In this document: piece by piece, positions 23,198 through 49,917 of the stretch | Numbering within the stretch: the first letter of the stretch is position 1 | How the letters are laid out: each line of letters begins with the position of its first letter | Assembly: GCA_964020155.1 (NCBI GenBank) | Contig: OZ026553.1 | Coordinates: 5,395,009-5,459,008, forward strand | Length of the DNA stretch: 64,000 nt | Source: Chondrilla cf. caribensis | Taxonomy: Eukaryota > Porifera > Demospongiae > Chondrillida > Chondrillidae | Direction: 5' to 3' | Program-made: the position numbers and the translations under genes | The notes under the pieces: generated by a model | Seen by the model: the letters and a program-made list of their open reading frames with translations, nothing else | What the model was told of the DNA's origin: nothing | Database searches by the model: none

Positions 23198-26100
23198 ATG
23201 GCTACTGTCGATCAACAAGATTCAGAACCAATGTCAGAAAGCAGACGAAAGAGCCTTACCGCTCTACTACCAGAGTTTCAGACAAAGTTGTTGTTGGGTA
23301 ACATAAAGTCTGGCCTTCATACGGACGCTGGCGGAGTTCTCAACGATCTTGAAATGGACGAAGTATTTTGGTGTGGGCGGTCACCAGCTAATCAAGTTGC
23401 AGAACTGATCCGCATCCTCAGAGGAAAAAGTAATGCTGGTTTCGAAGCCTTTTGTCGTGTTTTAATCAATAATGGCTATGTTTGTTGGGCACGAAAACTC
23501 AAGGAAAAGGCTGGACTGGATTACGAATCACTTCCAGGTACCTATGTACGTAATGCTATACAATCATATTGTAGCGTCATATACGTATAGACCCCTTGCA
23601 GTTGCGCAATCATTTTCGACCGTCGGCCATCTTGGAGGACAACCACGCGTTTAAGTACGAACAGTGCGAATAGCTAGGAACCCGGACGGCGCTCTTTTGC
23701 CTGGCTATAGAGAGTCTCTTAAAGATGCGCTATCGAAAGAAAGTAGGAGGATAAGTTAAGGATCATAAACGGGAAAGATCCGTACGAGATGCGGATCAAG
23801 TGAAGTGCCTGGACAAGGCATTTATCAATGTATAATTAATATTAACCCTAATCCTAACAGGTTAGGGGTAGGGGTAGGGTAAAGGTAGAGGTAGAGATAG
23901 GGTAGGAGGAGGGTAGAGGTAGGGTAGGAGGAGGGTAGGAGCAGGGTAGAGGTAAAGGTAGGGTAGGGTAGAGGTAGGGGTTAGGGTTGGGTTACTTATA
24001 TATTGACTAATCCATGCCTGGTCCAGGCGCTGCACTTCATCCCAAGATGCGAAGACAGGAGTGGCGCGATGATGTTGATCTTTGGCTGGCTGTTACATAC
24101 ATAAATTTGGGGATGTGTTTACTCTTTTCACCAAGTCCTTTCACCGGAGAGGATCTACTGAACTATAAAATTCTGGAATGTTATCAGCGCTTTACTGCGG
24201 GCTGGGTTTGAGATATTTTAGTGGCATACATCTCAGTAGTATATATCATTACAGCACATCAGTTAATAGGAACAACTGAGTCACACATGTTAACTAAGGC
24301 ACAGCAAGCAAATACTGCTCAATCTAACATGCACACAACATCACGAGCAATTAAGAAGTCATGGGTTGAGTTGCACTCAAAAACATGTACTTCTGTCTAA
24401 TTAGGCCAATGACACGTTCCACGTGAATGTAAACATTTGCCATTCGCCATGTCTGCTCAACTTTGATGCCTGTCAGCTGCTGCTTTCCTTTGGTAAAAGC
24501 AGGAATTGATAGTCGGGCACAGTGAAAACCAACTGACTCTTGTATGTTGAATCCTCTGTCTGCCATGACAGTGTCACCTGGTAGCAGGTAATTGAGGATC
24601 CCACAGTTCTCTGTCAAGTAGTTGTCACTTACACGGCCTCCCCCCAGCCTTTTGATATAAAGGAAACTGACCCTTGTGGGGTTTATTCTCATAAGATACT
24701 TGGCTGTGTTGTGGTGCTTGTATATGGAGTATGTCTGTGCTCTTGCCAACAGGTTTGAATGTTCTATAAAGATTTCAGAATAGTCCATGATGACTAGCTA
24801 CACAGGACAGAAGTCGACGGGCATTGTCAAACGGAGTATGTCCCTTTCTGGCCTGTAAACTCGTACAAAGATGCTGGGCGTCCCTTCCTGAAATGATCGG
24901 AACACACACGAACATTTGTTAGCGATCCCATCAAGTCCTTCCTCCGTATCGCGGTCAGCCACGTTCTATGCCTTCTTTCACTGAGTTCCTTCGTCTGCTG
25001 CCCTTAGTTAAGAATTACAGCAGGTAGCCGATAAAACTCTTGTCTTTATCACGGCTGCTTCTGTTGCTGCAGCCTAGAATAGCACAGAAATTCACCATCC
25101 TTCTTTCGACGTTGTCCTCCAATATGGCCGCCGAGATTTAAGCCCCGCCCACTGCAATGGGTCTATATCGCATTATAAGTTGTCTATTATGTTTTAATTC
25201 AGATCAAATTGTAAATACCATATAATATCATTAGATTTAGGTTGCCAGAAATGCATGTTGAATAAAATTGACGAACGACAGCCTTACCACATGCAACATT
25301 GAATTACTTTTCAGATTTATTATCCAGACTACCAAGTGAAACACAAGAAGCACTTCAGCGGAAAAGAGAGGCCTTTCAAGTTGGATTTAAGAGCCTTAAG
25401 AGTCGATTCAACCCTTTAATGGGTAAAATTCGCACCACAGTCCTGAATCTCACCCGGGTTGATTTTACACAATGTGTTACGATGTTCAATGATGAACTAA
25501 GGTATTTGAATAAGCATTTGAATGAAAGCCAAATGGAATCAGCTGGTAATCTTCTAAAAGCCTTGTCCCAAGAGAGGTGGTATTCCCCATTCAATTTGAA
25601 AGTATTAGATATTTTAGTTGAATGTATTCCAAAGTCCACTGGTTGCCAGGAGGACCTTGTCAAAATGCTTGACAACTATCGGAGTGAACATCTGGCACCA
25701 CTCTTGAATACCACGATGTCAGAATTAGTTGAAGTCTCAAGCATCGCTCCTCTTCACAGCGAAGGCCTCAATCTCGCCTTGATATGCAGGCACCCTCCAA
25801 CACTGCGTGTCATAGAAGAAGCAAAAGAGTACCTGATGGAGATGGGTGTGAAGGTACAAGGGCTGAAGTTTGACTTGGGGTGCTTCATCATCTTCCTCAC
25901 TATCATCCATCCCTTGGATTGCCCTGACGATCTTGCCAACACCTTCTCCTCAGGGCATCATCGCCACCAGTTGAGGCAGTTTGGTATTCATCGTGTACTT
26001 CTTCTTGGTCATTGGACAGTAGAAATGAGCAATGGAACTGTGTCTCATTGTGATGAAGTGAGTCATTGACAAGTTGTGTTATCAGTATCTCCTGATTGCA

Positions 26101-27887
26101 TTCACTCTGAGATTTGTGCACTTCATACAATATATCATTATGAATTATATGGACCTAGTAAGGATTATTGTTATTGTTAATGATAACATGTTGGTTTTAC
26201 AGCCCTTACATTCATTATGTCGTATTTGTTGCTGTTATTCGGTTTTTCCAATTTGGTATACCAGATTTGAATGTTAAGCAGTACACAATAACATGTCCAT
26301 CTTGCAGTTCCCTTACTATTGAAGGGTACAGATTAATTGTATCCATGCATTATTACAGCAATGCTTTATTTATAAGGCAATAAAGTGATGTGTGTACTGG
26401 TTCTATTACCTTACCCCTATACATTACATATTCTAGGTTGGAGCGGAGACTACATCGTCTGTGTCTGTTCAGACGGAGAAGGTATGTATGTATGCATAAC
26501 TCACATCTAGTGTATTTCTACATTGTATGCAAAAATGGTTGATCAGTGGTGTCGTCATGGGAAAAATTAAATGTAATTCACTAGCCAAATGATTATTTAC
26601 TCCAAACGTTTCAACAGCTCACTGCTGTCTTCGTCAGTGGTATAAAATACAGGGTGTGTGGATGTGCTTTTCATGCAAGCGTTGACAGGTGATGATGTGT
26701 TACATAGTGGTGACATGTGAATAATAATGAGACAGAAATGATAAAATGATGTAAGAATGAAATGTTATATTCTATAATGTATGTTCTTTATTTTGTTTAT
26801 TCCAATGTACATATAGACGCCATGATATGCTTTGTTGTTGAGTACATATACGTACATATGTCACTGAAGATGTGTAATTTATGGGAATCTTTCAATAGGA
26901 CATGTCAACCACTGAAAGGTTACTTTATGAGGTCAAAAACAACATAGAAAAGATGATGGGTCAACTGCCAGACACCAAGTCAAGGGCTGCTCATTTGGAG
27001 GTAACAAATTTTCAAACAACGACAAGCCTCATGAAGTGTACTTACAGATGCACACATGCATGCACACGCACGCACGCACGCACACTCACACACATACACA
27101 CACAGACAGTTTTTGTGAACTATTACCTCAGGCTAAGAGGAAGGAAGAAGATGAACACTTGATTGAAAGGGTTCGAGGGGAGATACAAGAGCAGCAAAGG
27201 ACCATAATGAAAGAACTTGTTGGACAATTGAAGGTATCTACACTAAATCACATGTACATGTGTGCATTTTGGTATGTAATGTATGTAATTTTAATAGGGA
27301 CCATACCGAGGTGATGAGAATCAGATGGACGAAAACAAAGATAGTAAGAGACAATTAAGGAAGGCGTTTTCTAGCAATTTTGAAAATTTTCAAAAGAAAT
27401 ATGGCCACCAGCCAGCTGAATTGTGTTTCTATGTATGTGTGTGTGTGTGTGCACGTGCATGTGTGTGTGTGTGTTTCTATGTATTTGTGTGTGTGTTCAC
27501 ATGCATGTGTATATATACATTCCATATTTTCTGGGAAGCATCTAACTTCTAAGGTGTTAACCTTTAAGTGATGTTCATTTTCCTTTGCAGCCTACACCAG
27601 TTGTAACATCAGACAGACCACTGGAAGACACTAAGAGGATCTGGAGTAAGTCTATGCCTGAAGAATCTGTCCCCAGTTCTGATGAGAAATGTGTTTTAAC
27701 AAAGGCAGGTGGCCCTGTGCCCAAGCGGTCAGGTGGTCAAATTATCAAGTTGTCTAATGATCTTTCCTTCATGTCCTTTTCTCTTTTTTTTTTCCGTTCA
27801 TTCATCACTACATTCCTCCATTTATTTTTTTTGTATTTTGTAATTATTATTATTATTATTACTCTTATTAAGTTGCAATTGGTTTAA
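23198..27887 (+). CDS. CARD unit C: CARD, central domain, coiled coil, hydrophobic tail
   Basis: Intact paralogue of unit B. Exons: 23198-23537 (CARD-like), 25315-26057 (central domain; more diverged, [34 protein letters not shown]), 26437-26481, 26899-27000, 27132-27233 ([16 protein letters not shown] coiled coil), 27298-27432 and 27591-27887. Phases agree at every junction, giving about 587 aa. The last exon begins [18 protein letters not shown]. It runs into a very hydrophobic end (27765-27887, rich in Phe, Leu and Ile) that could be a membrane-seeking tail, or just an unspliced read into 3' sequence, so the C-terminus is tentative. It lacks the C-terminal death-fold exon seen in unit B. 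The first intron carries a DNA transposon. It ends 300 bp from the convergent SNRNP70 stop. Confidence 0.72.
23584..25171. mobile_element. ISL2EU/Harbinger-like DNA transposon, internally deleted
   Basis: Imperfect inverted termini of about 50 bp start TATAGACCC(C/A)TTGCAGT and share GGAGGACAAC at the inner end (23584-23644 and, inverted, 25110-25171). Inside lie two ORF remnants in opposite directions. The plus one (24014-24210) resembles the start of the SWIM/YqaJ companion protein of ISL2EU elements ([13 protein letters not shown]...GWV). The minus one (24351-24788) is the C-terminal half of a DDE transposase. A GGTAGGGT-rich low-complexity tract (23860-23995) separates the left end from the ORFs. 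Lies entirely in the first intron of CARD unit C, so it arrived after units B and C separated. Confidence 0.7.
24351..24788 (-). pseudogene. DDE_Tnp_4-type transposase fragment
   Basis: A 145-codon open frame with the family landmarks [14 protein letters not shown] (a catalytic Asp of the DDE triad), [11 protein letters not shown] and [14 protein letters not shown] (region of the catalytic Glu). The N-terminal half with the first catalytic Asp is missing or out of frame, so it is not a complete enzyme. Transposases of this class cut and paste DNA in the nucleus. Confidence 0.75.
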
Positions 27888-28187
27888 GATTTAGTCTCCA
27901 GACTCTTCTCATACAATAACATTTGGCTGATGTATAAGTGCACATTCCTCATGACGTTTAATCTATGTACTTGGTTATTATGCATGTATACGTATGTATT
28001 CAATGAAAAATTATATTATATAATATTATTATGCATGAATATTGTATACAGTATATAATACATATATACTATGTGCACAATTATAAAGATCAACAATGCA
28101 TGTAAACAAATTCATAATAAGTTCTTATCAAAATGGCTTCCTACTTCACAGCACAACTACCTACAGCTATCGTCTGGTAACGAAGTC

Positions 28188-31657
<3,470 letters not shown>

Positions 31658-31765
31658 TTCTCCCCTACCTTCAGCCAATTACAGGGTTCTACTCTTTATG
31701 ACGTCATCGCCTCTTAGAGAGATTCATAGATTTTCATGCATAATTATTCATTGATGGTCCCAATA

Positions 31766-43608
<11,843 letters not shown>

Positions 43609-44449
43609 TCCGTACTAGTCTCAGATATCGCCAGAGCCAGTCAATGTACCCGCAAAATGGCTCCAATTATTCTGTATACTTCCTTAGTAAACTATCGTAT
43701 CACACCCGCATAGTGAGCTGGGCTACAGTAATCCATATATACCATACTAATACAGTAGTAAATACGTACGTATACAACAGTGGGAGTGTATATGATATTA
43801 TTATAATACTTGGCATTGTCTGTGGTGCTGTGGCCACATTTTGGCCATAGCACCACAGTCTATGTATGGGAGAAAATACCATCTTGCAAGGCTCATGAGA
43901 GAGGGGACGTGTCTACCTGGAATTTTCACCAAATCTAGCTGGGGATGTGGACTTAGTTATGAAACACTTCCCATCATCCTGTGTGTTTTGTGGCCCTTGT
44001 TATTCAAGGTGGTGCTATGGCCAAATTTTGGCCACAGCACCACAGTCAAAGTATGGGAGAGAATAGGAGAGAAAGCACTTGGCATCATCTTGCATAACTC
44101 ATGGGAGAGGGGGCATGTCAACTTGATATTTCACCAAATCTAGCTGGGGATGTTAGCTAAGTTATTAAGCACTTCCCATCTCCTTGTGTGCTTGCTTTGT
44201 AAGTGGTCCCATTTGTATTATAAAGGTAAAGAAATGGATGCAACTTAGCATGCGAGGACAATCATCATTTGCATATTAACTTTAATTATATTGGAAGGAA
44301 AGACAAATCGTAGTTGGAGGTAACTCTATATAATATGTGGAAATAAGCACAATTCAATTGTAGTGATGTAAGCATCTTATTCAGGAGCTGATCACATGCA
44401 AAGTTTTGCTAAGCATCCAACTGTCCAACAGTTATTTTTAAAGGCTGCC
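43609..44449. other. Intergenic region between divergent ITFG2 and the OTU-Ulp1 gene
   Basis: About 840 bp between two divergent starts. It contains a two-copy tandem repeat of about 190 bp (43815-44190), each copy opening with an imperfect hairpin around GGTGCTGTGGCCA...TGGCCATAGCACC, then CACCAAATCTAGCTGGGGATG. No clear TATA box. Core promoters for both genes should lie here. Confidence 0.6.
43815..44190. repeat. Two-copy direct repeat of about 190 bp with internal hairpin
   Basis: The copies begin near 43815 and 44005. Both share the palindrome centred on TGGCCA...TGGCCA, GTATGGGAGA, CTCATG(A/G)GAGAG and TTTCACC...AAATCTAGCTGGGGATG. Possible small mobile-element relic. No coding potential. 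Confidence 0.8.
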
Positions 44450-47400
44450 ATGGGTCAACAAGAAGATTCATTGAATCCAAGTGTGGAAACAGGTACTTGA
44501 GGTCATAGGTGGAGACTGCTTTACTATAGCATGTATAATATGATGACACTACAATATACATCCAGGAATCATTTCTCTGTCTACAGTGAAGAAACATACT
44601 TTGTTGGCTCAGAGTGTAGACAAGATGAGCATCCATGCCCTTAGGGCTCTTGTGCCGAAACTAGTCTCAGGTAGTATAGATATAAATATACCTACATTGT
44701 ACAGATAATTTTGAGTACATGAATTTGATGCCTCTTTTCTGGCCAAAAAAGAATTTTGGTGCAATATGCACAACAAGCCAGATTGGTGGCCAGAAGACAT
44801 CCCCTTTGTGTCGTCCAACGAGCGATGTATGATTGGAGGTCAATAAAGAGATAATCTGTGATATTTAATTATTTATATGTTTTCAATCTTCAAAATTAAT
44901 TATGACAGGCAACACAATAATGAATGTGGAAAATATTCGAAAGGATGTGCAGTCCTTCATTAACAACAGTTCCCATCAGTACAACATCATGTAAGGCATT
45001 TTCCAATCTGAAAGACGTTAGTTTCCAAGAAATTATTATTACACCCTCTTAAATTCAATATGTAGTGACCAACACCCAGAACAAGCTTCACAAGTGAAGG
45101 AGGCTGAAATGAATTTAAAAGTGAATGTATGTTATTATACCTAGCACGTTGCACAACAACAAATTTGACTCGGTCAATGAGATTTTATGCATAATATTAT
45201 AATCTACTATTGTACATCAGCCTGGAAAAGAAAAGCACAATGCTGTTCCCTTACAAACATTGAACACTGCACATGTGCCAGAGGAGTCACCAGAACATGA
45301 TCATCCACCTTTACCAAAAAGACCGAAAAACAACAATCACAAACCTTCACCGGACAAGGTATATACATAGATGACATTATGTGAAATATGTAAATGATTC
45401 GAAATAAAATTTACATTACATTAATGTAATTCAGAGTTATTCTCTGTAACTGTCATAATAATAGTATTATCATTATATATAATGCAATTTATGATACTTG
45501 TAGTCATCAAAACCAACTCAATTGAGGTCTACGTTGAGTCTCACTCCGGTTAAAACAAAGGTATAATGACATTCATTTTGTTGTACCTAGCCAGTATGTT
45601 ATATGTATCCTGATTATTCCACTGTATGTCCAAATGTCATGTGAAGACACTTTTGAATGTACTTGCAAAAAAATCCAAATGGACAGACTTCCTTTCTGCA
45701 CTGCAACTTCATGGCATTGACCCACAAGATGTATGGGAGCCCCTGAAAGACATCATTACACAGCGTAGCAAAATCCCCAGCATCCCATCAGCTGGCATCA
45801 AAAAGGATACAAGGTGTGTATATGACACTTATGTGTAGTGTAAATGCATTGTTACACCTACTATACTATACAACATAAAGTACATAGGTATATGCACATA
45901 TACGTGCACTCACAACCATTGTACGCATGCATGGTTTATATTGAACTACAGGCGTAGTAAATTGAACGAGGTCCCAAAGGGAATGGCCGTTGCCATTTCC
46001 ACGAGTGATGGCAACTGTTTATTTAATTCAGTTTCACTTGCTCTGGTGGGCAATGAACAGTACAGCTTTCATCTCAGGCTGGGAGCAACCCTTTGGGGGG
46101 TGCACCACATAAACCACTACATGCAGACAGTGAGTGCCCATACCCTAATTCTGTGCTAATAACTGTGTGCTATGCATGTACCATTACTTCCAACTACAAA
46201 CCAAATAGTACTGTGATTTCTTACACAACGTTGATGAGGCTATGGCCTTTGCGGCCACAGTAACAGTGGATAGAGTGCTGGATAATATGAGTGCTACCAG
46301 CAAAGAGGGCATCATCCAGTATGTCATCGAAAGGGAGGTTATGCAAACAAGCATAATCGGATGCTATAGCGGTCGGGATGACAAAATTCCTATAGTTTAA
46401 CGAGAATACCAGTTTTATATTGATCTATATCCAATTAGGTCTCCTACAAGTTCTTTTGTTGCTGGATTCACACAGAGACCGATACAGATGCATTGCCAGG
46501 GTGGCATCAGTGGATATGACCAATGTTTGCCACCCTGTGCATGCTCTACCTGTGCACCTGCTCCGGCCATACACATCATGTGGGTTAGAAGCAAAGGAAC
46601 AAAAGGCACACCTAACCACATTGTCCCTGTTCTGCCAAGTGTCCAATGTAAGTTACAAGAATGCCCAATCCTACATATATCTATATAGCCACCATAGGAA
46701 TAACACCTGTATTATGTACATGTTATGATACTATTTATGATGGTGCACGTGATCCTACAGCTAAAGCCATTGACTCAGAAACGGACTCTACAACAACTAC
46801 CCTACCGAGCACATTCCTGCCTTCAAATTGTGCATGGATGTTCGGGTGCCACCAGTCCGGTCCAATGTTGAGATGCACTCAATGCAAACACTGGTACCAC
46901 TGTCAGTGTGCGGGGCTACCAGTGGAATACGCAAAGAGAGTGATGTTCTCATGCTGCCAGGAACCATCGATACGGGATGTGTAAGTGGCTGTTTTGAACA
47001 ACACAAGTAAGCTAAATATGTACATCCTCCATGAATCGTTCCTACAGACTTATTCACTGGCCAAAACAAAGAACGCCTGGGAACATCTGCTACACCATGC
47101 ACGACCTCCACAGTTTATACGGGAATCATCATGTGTCAGGGGAAACCATCAATCTCCTCACTCAGTATGTATATCCAAGCATTATAGCTGCTGCTAATTT
47201 ACTTTGTGACATAAAGATTACTGCAGCGGAATAAATGCAGATTGATTAATGAGTACCTCTACTGACTACAGATTGGAAATCCGCAGGTTGGGCAGACGTG
47301 GATCTGGTCTCATCTACCTCAGTAATCATGTGTGGGAGAGGATAGGAGTTGACAGTCAATTCTACAGATCTAGAGCGAACAAGAAAGGTGAGGTAGATGC

Positions 47401-48609
47401 CTTTCTCTCCAAACAGTTTGGCATATGCCCTTCCGGAAATGAAACTGGATTCATTTTGCCAATTTGCTGGCCAAAGTGAGCATCAAATGCACATAACAAT
47501 ACATGGTGTGGAATTATTAGTTAGTCCTAATATTTGTTCACATGTATATACAGAAACTGCCACTGGGTTGTAGCAATGGCACTAAAGAAAGACAACAGGT
47601 AAAAATACTTCATTATTAGACTAAGGCTTCAATATAAATTAATACAATAACAGTAAATTTTCATTAGTTTGCCACAATTCATTTTCAAAATATAGTGAGT
47701 AACGAATTTTGCGGATTAACCGGGTGTTCATTAGTACTTGTAGATTATATTGGTACTGGAAAATTGTGGCAGATAAAAGATTTAGCAGATAAAGCGGTGG
47801 CGGATTAATGAGAATTCACTGTCCTGCTGCAGCACCAAGTACATTACAATATATAGTACATTTTCAAATCAGCATATAATGTATGTTAAATATTCCACTA
47901 GTGTTATCATCTTTGACTCCATTCCTGGAAACACATATGATGCTGTTTTAAAGTGCATTCAAAAGTGAGTTTCTCATATGATCGGCTGAAAATGTACTTT
48001 CACAAGCTGTGAAAAGAACGAGGCCTTGACAAATTGCTGTTGTAGATTTTTGAAACACTGGAGTTTTTGGCCTGAAGACGTGACATTGCAAGTACACCAG
48101 TGTAGCCTGCAGACTCAAGACAACCTGCATGATTGTGGAATGTTTGTTGCACATTTTTGTGAAACTATTGTACAGGTAATGTGAATCTTGACAAATGACA
48201 TAATACGTTAACTTTGCAATAATACGTACAGTACATGCACAGTCTGGTATTGTATGTACTGTCATACCAACAGTTGCAACCAAAAACTTCAAAGGATGTA
48301 CTAAATGTCACTTTCCCCATCATTGATGCAAGGGATAGAAGAGAGAAAGCCATAAAAGTGATCTATGAGGTATGCGATAGCTGAATTAAGTCCCTCTGAT
48401 ACGGCTGTGGTAGATACAGCCCTACCAGCGGTACTTATTTGTTATGTGGTATGTTTCAGTATAAAATAATATAATTGTATGCTAACTCCCATGCAGCATT
48501 GCTATTATATCTAAAACAATGATTTTCTAGGCAATTTCATTTTTAACTATTTGAAAAATTTTGATAACAATTACAAATGTGTTAATAGCAAAGAGAAGTA
48601 AGCAGATAG
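44450..48609 (+). CDS. OTU-like cysteine protease + PHD-like finger + Ulp1/C48 protease fusion
   Basis: Exons: 44450-44492, 44587-44670, 44909-44990, 45066-45126, 45221-45358, 45504-45560, 45647-45813, 45952-46129, 46209-~46372, 46439-46647, 46761-46980, 47048-47164, 47272-47475, 47554-47598, 47902-47964, 48046-48175, 48274-48369, 48589-48609. Phases agree at every junction but one: the ninth exon's end is unresolved, since the obvious donor leaves the wrong phase. Exon 5 has a basic nuclear-signal-like PKRPKNNNHK. OTU-like domain: SDGNCLFNSVSLAL (Asp and Cys) to TPNHIVPVLP (His). PHD-like finger: CAWMFGC, LRCTQCKHWYHCQCAG. Ulp1 part: CHWVVAMAL (His), VIIFDSIPG (Asp), QDNLHDCGMFVAHF (Gln, Cys). 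OTU enzymes remove ubiquitin and Ulp1 enzymes remove SUMO or relatives. Such combinations also occur in accessory ORFs of DNA transposons, but no transposase or termini are visible. A host or domesticated gene that edits modifiers on chromatin is plausible. Confidence 0.78.
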
Positions 48610-49917
48610 TACAGATATACACACCAGCTGTATACCATTGCACCTTCACCTGCCTATGTAACATACGTACCATGCACATGCATACTCATATGACTACCTT
48701 GCTATGTCCCATACATGTATTAATACTTATAGTCCATATTTATTCCATTATTGTACAGTTGCTTCAGAATCCCCAACTGACGTAGCATAGAGAAGTTACT
48801 AATACATTTTTATTTTGAGAATGAATTTGATGTAAATTTTGCACATAACCACACGATTATTTTTATATTATTTTGAATTTTGTGTCTTCTCCCTCATCAT
48901 TGTTGTGGATACAGTGCAAATGGGAAAAGTCGTGTTTTTTAGGGGGTAACATGTGCTTAGTCACAATAATTGCAGAATGCATGCCACACCAAAAAATTGG
49001 CATATTCATGCAGCATAGAGTGAGCTAGTATGTGGCCGATGTATGTTACACCATATTATGAGGAGGGTGTACATGCGTATTGACATTTGTGTTTTCACAG
49101 AGTTTGAAGGATGGTTTGGTGGCTCTTAACTTGTCACCACTCCAAAGCCATAACATGCACACTCCTGAGTACAATTTTAAACTACATAGCTTGTGCTTAG
49201 CCAGTGAGAGGTGAGTGAGTGATGGTGCGACTCGTTCTCATCCAACTCTCACTTGATATAATCACACAATTGGAAATGGAAATTTGACCAACACCAAAAA
49301 TGAAACATACAAACACACAACACCACTGCTAATACAACATAAAATAAAAATATACAAGACACTTTCTTTATACTGCATTTCAGGGTACTGGGTTCCTGTG
49401 ACAAATGAGATGAAATGAACACATCAAGTCTACACATGGCACGATTGTTGCATAGGCAATCCACTCACACACACCAGCTAGATCTCAGTAATAGACGAAC
49501 CCCCTTGTCGTTAACAACAACAATGGTAATGTTGTATAATAACGAGATCCTTGTGTCAAACAAGCTCACAGGAAGTACAGTAGTTTGAAAATGTGGGTAC
49601 CTCTGCCATAGTCCATCTACTGGTCTGGTTGGTGAAACAGGATAGGAGGTTCTGCAGATCTTAGACTCTCTCACAACAAGTTCTGCCACACAAGCAGATT
49701 GGGCATCTCTCCACTACCCTACCAGCCCACTACCATACCAGCCTACTACCCTGCCAGCCTACTACCCTACCAGCCTACTACCCTACCAGCCTACTACCCT
49801 GACAGCCTACTACCCCACCAGTCCACATGTAAGCACACGGTCTCCATTGTTGTGTATGGGGTGAGCTAATAGAATATGGAAGGGGATAATCAACTCACAA
49901 TTTGATCCAGACACCTC
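48610..49917. other. Intergenic region
   Basis: AT-rich, about 1.3 kb, between the convergent 3' ends of the OTU-Ulp1 gene and the minus-strand CARD gene. It holds a 16-bp tandem repeat (49715-49825). Nothing else recognised. Confidence 0.6.
49715..49825. repeat. 16-bp minisatellite, about 6 copies
   Basis: Unit CAGCCTACTACCCTAC with small variants, 95 bp downstream of the minus-strand CARD gene's stop. Confidence 0.92.

Noticed and set aside
23860..23995. Telomere-like GGTAGGG tract
   Set aside because: Spacing is irregular (TAGGGG, TAGAGG, TAGGAGG) and it lies inside a transposon; better called low-complexity sequence than an interstitial telomere.
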